From Acidimicrobiaceae bacterium (GTDB taxonomy: Bacteria > Actinomycetota > Acidimicrobiia > Acidimicrobiales > RAAP-2): a stretch of DNA of 5,825 bases. Shown here piece by piece: positions 1 through 4,148 of this stretch; positions within the stretch are counted from its first letter, which is position 1; each line of letters begins with the position of its first letter. The notes below the pieces were generated by a model. The model ran no database searches and was not told the origin of the DNA. It saw nothing but the letters and a program-made list of their open reading frames with translations. The stretch lies in contig PMFY01000396.1 of the NCBI GenBank assembly GCA_003157945.1, positions 1 to 5,825 on the forward strand. The letters are read 5' to 3'. The translations under genes were made by a program, and so were the position numbers.

Positions 1-62
1 CGGACCGACTCGGAGATGCAGTCGAGGATCTGCTTCCGCTTGGTGCTCAGTACCTGGGCCAT
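1..62 (-). CDS. lexA: LexA SOS repressor, N-terminal fragment
   Basis: Only the first 20 codons and two bases of the next are in the window; the gene runs off the left edge. The start ATG is complementary to 60-62, and the peptide begins MAQVLSTKRKQILDCISESV followed by Arg. The segment LSTKRKQILDCISESVR resembles the first helix of the LexA winged-helix domain (family pattern: L-T-x-R-Q-x-x-I-L-x-F-I-x-x-x-x-R). A strong ribosome site, GGAGGG, sits 5 bases upstream. The identity is supported mainly by context: four LexA-type boxes lie directly upstream, and the divergent LysM and nrdR genes match the mycobacterial lexA neighbourhood. LexA represses SOS genes until RecA filaments trigger its self-cleavage. 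The cleavage site and Ser/Lys dyad lie outside the window, so they cannot be checked. Another small HTH protein is possible but less likely. Confidence 0.82.
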   Translation of the reverse strand, partial: MAQVLSTKRKQILDCISESV

Positions 63-67
63 GTGGT

Positions 68-73
68 CCCTCC
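68..73 (-). promoter_or_regulatory. Ribosome binding site of lexA
   Basis: On the minus strand this reads GGAGGG, five bases before the ATG at 62-60. It fixes the lexA start and is among the strongest Shine-Dalgarno matches in the window. Confidence 0.8.
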
Positions 74-84
74 GCTGTCCGGTC

Positions 85-95
85 GTGTCACACCC
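85..95 (+). repeat. GTGTCACACCC direct repeat, copy 1
   Basis: An 11-base direct repeat whose other copy is at 255-265. The core GTGTCACAC is an odd-centred palindrome. The two copies flank the whole set of four LexA boxes, and this one lies in the predicted lexA leader. Its function is unknown; it could be a second regulator's site or chance. Confidence 0.5.
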
Positions 96-100
96 TCGTG

Positions 101-114
101 CGAACGTCTGTTTG
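101..114. promoter_or_regulatory. LexA (SOS) box 1, lexA side
   Basis: Reads CGAACGTCTGTTTG. The left half CGAAC is perfect; the right half GTTTG has one change from the actinobacterial consensus CGAAC-N4-GTTCG. The outer bases G100 and C115 extend the symmetry. It sits over the predicted lexA transcription start, so bound LexA would block its own gene. Confidence 0.8.
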
Positions 115-118
115 CATG

Positions 119-147
119 AAAGTAGCCCTGGTGGGACGACAAAGCAA
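119..147 (-). promoter_or_regulatory. Probable lexA promoter (TTGCTT-17-TACTTT)
   Basis: On the minus strand TTGCTT (147-142) and TACTTT (124-119) are separated by exactly 17 bases, fitting a housekeeping sigma -35/-10 pair. Transcription would start near 112 and leave a leader of about 50 bases. LexA box 2 (145-158) overlaps the -35 element, and LexA box 1 (101-114) covers the predicted start point. This is the geometry expected for autorepression. The elements were picked by eye and the -35 is imperfect. Confidence 0.6.
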
Positions 148-158
148 ACATCTGTTCG
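145..158. promoter_or_regulatory. LexA (SOS) box 2, lexA side
   Basis: Reads CAAACATCTGTTCG. The right half GTTCG is perfect and the left half has one change. It overlaps the predicted lexA -35 element. The degenerate half faces box 1, a mirror image of box 1's own degenerate half. Confidence 0.8.
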
Positions 159-167
159 AAGAATCCA

Positions 168-197
168 TTGACACCGAACAGGTGTTCGTGGTGGGAT
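168..197 (+). promoter_or_regulatory. Probable promoter of the LysM-nrdR-deacetylase-dinB operon
   Basis: A perfect TTGACA (168-173) is followed after 18 bases by TGGGAT (192-197), a weak -10 that keeps the first T and the final AT. The predicted start is near 204. LexA box 3 fills the spacer and box 4 covers the early transcribed region, so the promoter should be shut off without DNA damage. The -35 is convincing; the -10 is not, and a different start point is possible. Confidence 0.55.
175..188. promoter_or_regulatory. LexA (SOS) box 3, LysM side, perfect palindrome
   Basis: Reads CGAACAGGTGTTCG, both half-sites perfect. It lies immediately after the TTGACA -35 element (168-173), inside the spacer of the rightward promoter, so bound LexA should exclude RNA polymerase. 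Confidence 0.88.
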
Positions 198-207
198 GTC
201 GCCATGG

Positions 208-221
208 CGAACAGAGGTTCG
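208..221. promoter_or_regulatory. LexA (SOS) box 4, LysM side, perfect palindrome
   Basis: Reads CGAACAGAGGTTCG, both half-sites perfect. It lies just downstream of the predicted start point of the rightward transcript. Its centre is 33 bases from that of box 3, about three helical turns, so the two LexA dimers could lie on the same DNA face. Confidence 0.86.
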
Positions 222-254
222 ATGCACGGAACGGTCCGGACCATCGACCCGCCG

Positions 255-265
255 GTGTCACACCC
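255..265 (+). repeat. GTGTCACACCC direct repeat, copy 2
   Basis: Second exact copy of the 11-base element at 85-95, in the leader of the rightward operon. Including G254, GGTGTCACACC is a full odd-centred palindrome here. Confidence 0.5.
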
Positions 266-313
266 GTCGCCTACAACGTTCCGCATGACGGATCCGACGA
301 CACGGTCGACCAC

Positions 314-321
314 AGGAAGGA
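314..321 (+). promoter_or_regulatory. Ribosome binding site of the LysM gene
   Basis: AGGAAGGA lies seven bases before the ATG at 329. It decides this start over the in-frame GTG at 98, whose 77-codon extension would run through all four LexA boxes. Confidence 0.8.
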
Positions 322-328
322 CTTCCCG

Positions 329-787
329 ATGACGGCGCTTCTCACAGCATCCCTCCCGGAGTACCTCGACGAGCCGACCCTCCCGGGGCGCCCTGAACTC
401 CGACTGGTTCAGGCACCCGAGCGCCGGGGCCTCCGCTACCGAACGACCGAGGACGACGACGGATGGGGCGCGGACAGTGTGCGTGTGCCCCGACGTCGTG
501 TCCCGGTCCAGGTCCGGCGTCGCCGGACCATCCTGGCGACGATGGGCCTGGCGCTGGCCCTCCTCGCTCTTCCGCTGGGTGGATCCGGTGGCGCCTCCCA
601 CACCACCGGATCCACCTCGGCGGCCCAGATCCACGGGTCGTCCTACACCGTTCGTGCCGGCGACACGCTGTGGTCCATCGCCGAGCGGGTCGACCCGTCC
701 GGCGACCCCCGGCCGCTGGTTTCGCAGATGGCGTCGGAGCTGGGCAGCTACAACGTCGTGCCCGGTGAACTCGTGACCATCCCCTGA
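329..787 (+). CDS. Membrane-anchored LysM protein, ChiZ/YneA-like SOS division-inhibitor candidate
   Basis: A 152-residue protein. Residues 1-67 form a charged, probably disordered cytoplasmic tail ending in an Arg-rich block (RVPRRRVPVQVRRRR, 52-66). Residues 68-84 are one hydrophobic helix (ILATMGLALALLALPL). A short Gly/Ser/Thr linker follows, then a C-terminal LysM domain (about 105-151, opening SYTVRAGDTLWSIAERVDP), which in this family binds peptidoglycan GlcNAc. The predicted topology is cytoplasmic N terminus and extracellular LysM. The size and domain order match mycobacterial ChiZ (Rv2719c) and recall Bacillus YneA, both SOS-induced proteins beside lexA that slow cell division. The two perfect LexA boxes upstream support the same role. 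No hydrolase domain is visible, so activity would come from binding cell wall or divisome partners. The fold and topology are well supported; the division-inhibitor role is inferred from position and family. Confidence 0.88.
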   Translation: MTALLTASLPEYLDEPTLPGRPELRLVQAPERRGLRYRTTEDDDGWGADSVRVPRRRVPVQVRRRRTILATMGLALALLALPLGGSGGASHTTGSTSAAQIHGSSYTVRAGDTLWSIAERVDPSGDPRPLVSQMASELGSYNVVPGELVTIP

Positions 788-832
788 AGCGGTCGACACC
801 GTAGGCGGCCGATATCCGCGACGACCGCCACC

Positions 833-838
833 GGAGGA
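833..838 (+). promoter_or_regulatory. Ribosome binding site supporting the upstream nrdR start
   Basis: GGAGGA lies seven bases before GTG 846. No comparable motif precedes the alternative GTG at 867, so on a long transcript the 846 start is favoured. Confidence 0.7.
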
Positions 839-845
839 CACTCCC

Positions 846-1340
846 GTGGGCACTAGCCTCGACTCCGTGCGTTGTCCCTGGTGCCTGGCCGACGACGATC
901 GGGTCGTGGATTCGAGGGTGGCGGAGGACGGAGCTGCCATCCGTCGCCGTCGCGAGTGCTCCGGGTGTGGGCATCGCTACACCACGTTCGAGCGGATCGA
1001 CGAGATCCCGCTCATCGTCGTCAAGCGGTCCGGTATCCGCCAGCCGTTCGACCGGGCCAAGCTCATCGACGGCCTGCGAGCGGCAACGAAGAACCGGCCG
1101 GTCACCGAGGACCAGCTCGAGGTCGTCGCCAGGGACGTGGAGGACGAGCTCCGGGAGACGGGTTGGGAGTCGACCTCCGAGCAGGTGGGCCTGGCCGTGC
1201 TCGAATACCTGCGCGTCGTCGACGAGGTGGCCTACCTCCGGTTCGCCAGCGTCTACAAGGGATTCGAGGGTGTCGACGACTTCCGCCGCGAGGTGGGGCT
1301 CCTCACGAAGACCACGGCGCCGAAGCGTCCCGGTGCCTGA
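846..1340 (+). CDS. nrdR: NrdR, ribonucleotide reductase transcriptional repressor
   Basis: A 164-residue protein from GTG 846. The N-terminal zinc ribbon has its four cysteines at C10, C13, C38 and C41 (RCPWC and CSGCGHRYTTFER), with the family signature RRRREC just before the second pair. An ATP-cone follows at about 54-144 (IPLIVVKRSGIRQPFDRAK through YLRFASVYKGFEGVDDF). NrdR senses ATP/dATP through this cone and represses ribonucleotide reductase operons by binding NrdR boxes, thereby tuning dNTP supply. The usual length is 150-160 residues. A start at GTG 867 would give 157 residues and the textbook MRCPWC opening, while the ribosome site favours 846; both may be used. The stop is three bases before the next gene. 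No ribonucleotide reductase gene lies in the window, so its targets are elsewhere. No NrdR box was found nearby. Confidence 0.97.
   Translation: MGTSLDSVRCPWCLADDDRVVDSRVAEDGAAIRRRRECSGCGHRYTTFERIDEIPLIVVKRSGIRQPFDRAKLIDGLRAATKNRPVTEDQLEVVARDVEDELRETGWESTSEQVGLAVLEYLRVVDEVAYLRFASVYKGFEGVDDFRREVGLLTKTTAPKRPGA
854..859 (+). promoter_or_regulatory. Possible internal -10 (TAGCCT) for a leaderless nrdR transcript
   Basis: TAGCCT fits the actinobacterial TANNNT -10 pattern and ends seven bases before GTG 867, the codon that would give the canonical NrdR start MRCPWC. This spacing is typical of leaderless transcripts. There is no good -35, so the call is tentative. Confidence 0.35.
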
Positions 1341-1343
1341 CGC

Positions 1344-2054
1344 GTGGCCGAGCTCCTGACCGAGGTGCCGGGGGTCGCCCTGGCCATCTACGCCCACCCG
1401 GACGATCCGGACGTGTCCTGCGGCGGCACCCTGGCCGCATGGGCCGCAGCCGGATGCCAGGTGCACACCCTGATCTGCACCGACGGGGGGAAGGGCACGG
1501 CCGATCCGTCACGTGATGCGGCCGACCTCGTGCGGGACCGTGCCGCGGAGGCGGCGTCCGCCGCCGCCGCCCTCGGGATCCAGGGCCAGGAGCACCTGGG
1601 CTTTCCGGATGGTGGCCTCACCGATGACGAGACCTTCCGCGGCACGCTGGTGGCCGTGGTCCGTCGCCTCCGTCCGGACGTCGTGCTGTGTCCCGACCCC
1701 ACCGCCGTGTTCTTCGGGCAGGACTACTTCAACCACCGGGACCACCGGATCACGGGGTTCGCCACCCTCGACGCCGTGGCGCCCGCGGCGGCCATGCCCC
1801 TCTACTTCCCCGATGCGGGCCCGGCCCACCAGGTGTCGACCGTGCTGTTGTCGGGAACCCTCGAACCGGACGTGTGGGTGGACATCTCGACGACCGTCGA
1901 CCGCAAGGGTGAGGCCGTCGCCTGCCACCGCAGCCAGTTCCCCGACGGCGAAGAATGGGCCGGCACGGCCGTCCGGCTGGCGGCGGAGGACGCGGGTCGC
2001 CAGGCCGGGGTGCCGTGTGCCGAGGGGTTCCGGAGACTGCGCCTCGGGGGGTGA
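1344..2054 (+). CDS. PIG-L/LmbE-family zinc-dependent deacetylase
   Basis: A 236-residue protein, GTG start three bases after nrdR, with no clear ribosome site, so probably translationally coupled. The N terminus VALAIYAHPDD carries the family zinc motif AHPDD at 17-21. By analogy with mycobacterial MshB, His18 and Asp21 bind zinc and Asp20 is the general base. The second motif HRDH (131-134) supplies the remaining zinc His, most likely His134. Other family features are the segment CTDGGKGTADP (45-55) and HRSQF (195-199). The family removes acetyl groups from GlcNAc-linked substrates, as in mycothiol (MshB, Mca), bacillithiol (BshB) or GlcNAc-phosphatidylinositol. The length is close to the short BshB-type members and well below MshB or Mca (roughly 290-300). 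The substrate cannot be assigned. It ends in a 4-base overlap with dinB, tying it to the DNA-repair operon. Confidence 0.92.
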   Translation: MAELLTEVPGVALAIYAHPDDPDVSCGGTLAAWAAAGCQVHTLICTDGGKGTADPSRDAADLVRDRAAEAASAAAALGIQGQEHLGFPDGGLTDDETFRGTLVAVVRRLRPDVVLCPDPTAVFFGQDYFNHRDHRITGFATLDAVAPAAAMPLYFPDAGPAHQVSTVLLSGTLEPDVWVDISTTVDRKGEAVACHRSQFPDGEEWAGTAVRLAAEDAGRQAGVPCAEGFRRLRLGG

Positions 2055-3514
2055 CCGCGGTGCCCCCTCCGGATCCCGGCCGCGGCGAGGGTGGACCGGC
2101 AGCGTCCCACCGGGTGATCCTGCACGTCGACATGGACTCGTTCTTCGCGTCCGTGGAGGTGCGGGACGATCCGTCGCTGGCCGGTCGCCCGGTCATCGTG
2201 GGCGGGAGCGGTGGTCGCGGTGTGGTGGCCGCGTGCACGTACGAGGCCCGCATGTTCGGTGTCCACTCGGCCATGCCGTCGTCGGTCGCCCGGAGGCTGT
2301 GCCCCGACGCGGTGTTCCTCGACGGCAGGTTCCACCGCTATGTCGAGGAGAGCCGGCACCTCCACGCCGTCCTGACGTCCTACACCCCACTGGTCGAGGG
2401 GATCTCGCTCGACGAGGCCTTCCTCGACGTGAGCGGAGCCGTGCACCTGTTCGGGTCCGGGGTGACCGTGGGCCACGAGATCCGGCTCCGCGTCCGCGAG
2501 GAGATGCAACTCGAGTGCTCCGTGGGGGTCGGCCGATCGAAACTGATGGCGAAACTGGCATCGAAGGCGGCCAAGCCCCGGGCGTCCCGATCCGGGATCG
2601 AGCCCGGACCCGGGGTCGTGGAGGTGGCGGCCGACGGCGAACTGGACTTCCTGCACCCGCTGCCCGTCCGGGCGCTCTGGGGGATCGGTCCCGTGACCGA
2701 GAAGCGGCTGCTGGCGCTCGGCGTCACGACGGTGGGGGAGCTGGCCGGGATGTCGCCCGAGGGGCTCGAACGCTACCTGGGCGTGGCGGCGGGGCGCCAC
2801 CTGTCGGAGCTGTCCCGGGCGATCGACGACCGTCCCGTCGTCCCCGAGCAGGAGGCCAAGTCGATCGGGCACGAGGAGACGTTCGCATCGGACCTCTGGG
2901 ACATCGACGACCTGCACCGACGGCTCCAGCGCATGGTCGACGCCTCGGCCACCGCCCTGCGACGGGCGGAACGGGCCGCACGGACGGTGACCGTGAAGCT
3001 GCGCTTCGGCGACTTCACCCAGGTCACCCGGTCCCACACGCTCGACGGCCCGGTCGACGCGACGCCGGCCATCGGTGCAGTGGCCGACGCCCTGCTCGAG
3101 AGCGTCGACCTCGCCAGAGGTGTCCGCCTGCTCGGTGTCAGCCTGTCGGGACTCGTCGACCCGGGCGAGGGCACCCAGCTCCGCCTGGACCTGGACACCC
3201 CGCCGACCGGGGCCGGTCCGGTCGGCGGCCCCGGGGGAGTGGAGCGACCCGGCAGCGGTGTCCGGGCCGGACCCGGCACCGTCCGGGACGCCTCCCGGGA
3301 GGCCGAGCGCCTCCAGCAGTCCTGGGGGTCGGTCACCTCGGCGGTCGACGCCATCCGGGCCCGCTACGGCGGAAGTGCCGTGGGCCCGGCGTCCCTGGTC
3401 ACACCGGACGGGATCAAGGTGCGCCAGCGGGGCGAGGCCCAATGGGGACCGTCCCGACCGGACGAGCCCCCGGCCCGGGACGGCCCCCGGAGGGACGCCC
3501 CGGACGGCGCATAG
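2051..3514 (+). CDS. dinB: DNA polymerase IV (Y-family translesion polymerase)
   Basis: A 487-residue protein from GTG 2051, which overlaps the deacetylase stop as GTGA. Catalytic motifs are intact: VDMDSFFASVE at 26-36 (Asp27 binds metal; Phe32 corresponds to the steric gate) and SLDEAFLDV at 119-127 (Asp121, Glu122). The thumb helix-hairpin-helix is at about 209-231 (LWGIGPVTEKRLLALGVTT). SIGHEETFASDL near 271 opens the little-finger domain, which runs to about 370. The sliding-clamp motif is QLRLDL at 376-381. About 106 residues follow: a Pro/Gly-rich linker, then a short conserved-looking stretch, AVDAIRARYG (431-440) and AVGPASLV (443-450), often seen at the end of actinobacterial DinB proteins. 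The enzyme copies past damaged bases without proofreading. In-frame GTG 2060 and GTG 2114 (giving MILHVDMDSFF) are alternative starts; about 20 residues before the catalytic core is a little long for the family. Confidence 0.97.
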   Translation: MTAVPPPDPGRGEGGPAASHRVILHVDMDSFFASVEVRDDPSLAGRPVIVGGSGGRGVVAACTYEARMFGVHSAMPSSVARRLCPDAVFLDGRFHRYVEESRHLHAVLTSYTPLVEGISLDEAFLDVSGAVHLFGSGVTVGHEIRLRVREEMQLECSVGVGRSKLMAKLASKAAKPRASRSGIEPGPGVVEVAADGELDFLHPLPVRALWGIGPVTEKRLLALGVTTVGELAGMSPEGLERYLGVAAGRHLSELSRAIDDRPVVPEQEAKSIGHEETFASDLWDIDDLHRRLQRMVDASATALRRAERAARTVTVKLRFGDFTQVTRSHTLDGPVDATPAIGAVADALLESVDLARGVRLLGVSLSGLVDPGEGTQLRLDLDTPPTGAGPVGGPGGVERPGSGVRAGPGTVRDASREAERLQQSWGSVTSAVDAIRARYGGSAVGPASLVTPDGIKVRQRGEAQWGPSRPDEPPARDGPRRDAPDGA

Positions 3515-3773
3515 GCCGGGTCCGGGCCCCCGCTCCCGGAGTCCGGGCGGGTGCTCGGGATCCCCGGGACGAGGGCGATCGGGCCGAACGTCACAAGGGA
3601 CTTGAGAACTCCGGGAAAACAGCCGACAACCTGTAGCATGGAAGACGTGGTTGCACGACCCCTGGAGGACCCGTCCGGCGCACCGTGGGGCGCCGTGCGC
3701 TCAGGCTCCGCATGCGCGAGGATGGTGCAGGTGGTGACAGCCTTGGCTGACGAGAGGTGGAGGGGACAAGACG
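3515..3773 (+). other. Intergenic region between dinB and the DUF3040 gene
   Basis: 259 bases without a confident gene. Just after dinB is a short hairpin, TCCGGG / CCCGGA (3521-3526 with 3535-3540, 8-base loop), which has no T-run and is at best a weak terminator; GGGATCCC (3557-3564) is a further palindrome. The least GC-rich part, about 3590-3645, holds the promoter-like TAGCAT. The segment 3641-3773 would be the DUF3040 leader. It contains GCGCAC / GTGCGC (3678-3683 with 3695-3700) and the DUF3040 ribosome site near 3759-3765. An in-frame 46-codon reading frame (3647-3787) crosses the leader but is not convincing as a gene. Confidence 0.6.
3634..3639 (+). promoter_or_regulatory. Probable -10 element (TAGCAT) of the DUF3040 transcript
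   Basis: TAGCAT matches TANNNT and sits in the most AT-rich part of the gap. TTGAGA at 3602-3607 looks like a -35 but is 26 bases away, which is too far. Predicted transcription begins near 3646-3647, giving a leader of about 127 bases. Confidence 0.45.
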
Positions 3774-4148
3774 GTGCCGCTCTCTGAGCACGAACAGAGG
3801 ATCCTGCACGAGCTGGAGCAGTCCCTCTACCAGGAAGATCCTGACTTCGCCGAGCGGGTGCGCTCGGAGACCGTCTACCGCCACGCCGGCCGGTACTGCA
3901 TCTGGTCGGCCCTGGTCTTCGTAGCTGCACTGGTCTTCATGTTCTTCACGTTCGCCTCCAACCTGGCGCTCGGCTTCGTCGGCGTCGTCATCATGTTCCT
4001 GTCGGGGGTCGTGTTCGCCAACAACGCCCGGCGGATGGGCAAGGCCGGGATCGACGACCTGTCCCGATCCCTCCACACCCGCAGTATCAACAATCCGGTC
4101 CACGATCCCCGTGACTGGATCCGTGGGCGCTTCCACCGCGACGACTGA
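3774..4148 (+). CDS. DUF3040 small membrane protein
   Basis: A 124-residue protein with GTG start; GGAGGGG at 3759-3765 is its ribosome site, about 8 bases upstream. The opening MPLSEHEQRILHELEQSLYQ followed by EDPDFA is the hallmark of the actinobacterial DUF3040 family. Residues 1-37 are charged and amphipathic. Two hydrophobic segments follow, about 41-59 (YCIWSALVFVAALVFMFFT) and about 63-83 (NLALGFVGVVIMFLSGVVF), forming a helical hairpin with a very short turn. A basic, soluble C-terminal tail runs to 124. Both ends are probably cytoplasmic. The function is unknown, although its presence is characteristic of Actinobacteria. The tail is overlapped by the start of the downstream kinase gene, so the two are likely co-expressed. 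Confidence 0.93.
   Translation: MPLSEHEQRILHELEQSLYQEDPDFAERVRSETVYRHAGRYCIWSALVFVAALVFMFFTFASNLALGFVGVVIMFLSGVVFANNARRMGKAGIDDLSRSLHTRSINNPVHDPRDWIRGRFHRDD

Noticed and set aside
85..265. CRISPR or insertion-sequence ends suggested by the repeated 11-base element
   Set aside because: Only two short copies, no spacer periodicity, no transposase and no target duplication.
98..328. N-terminal extension of the LysM protein from GTG 98
   Set aside because: It would translate the lexA promoter and all four LexA boxes, has no ribosome site, and ATG 329 has AGGAAGGA at good spacing.
1802..3442. 546-codon minus-strand open frame opposite dinB
   Set aside because: No recognisable domain and no ribosome site; it mirrors the codon pattern of dinB on the other strand.
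3521..3573. Intrinsic terminator after dinB
   Set aside because: Short GC hairpins are present but no T-run follows, and such hairpins arise often at this base composition; kept only as part of the intergenic description.
1513..3636. Long plus-strand open frame spanning the deacetylase and dinB
   Set aside because: Its translation is Arg/Pro/Gly-rich with no domain, and it runs in another frame over two genes with intact catalytic motifs; a shadow caused by high GC.
3641..3773. Riboswitch in the DUF3040 leader
   Set aside because: Only short hairpins are visible (3678-3700, 3738-3749) and no known riboswitch core could be recognised.
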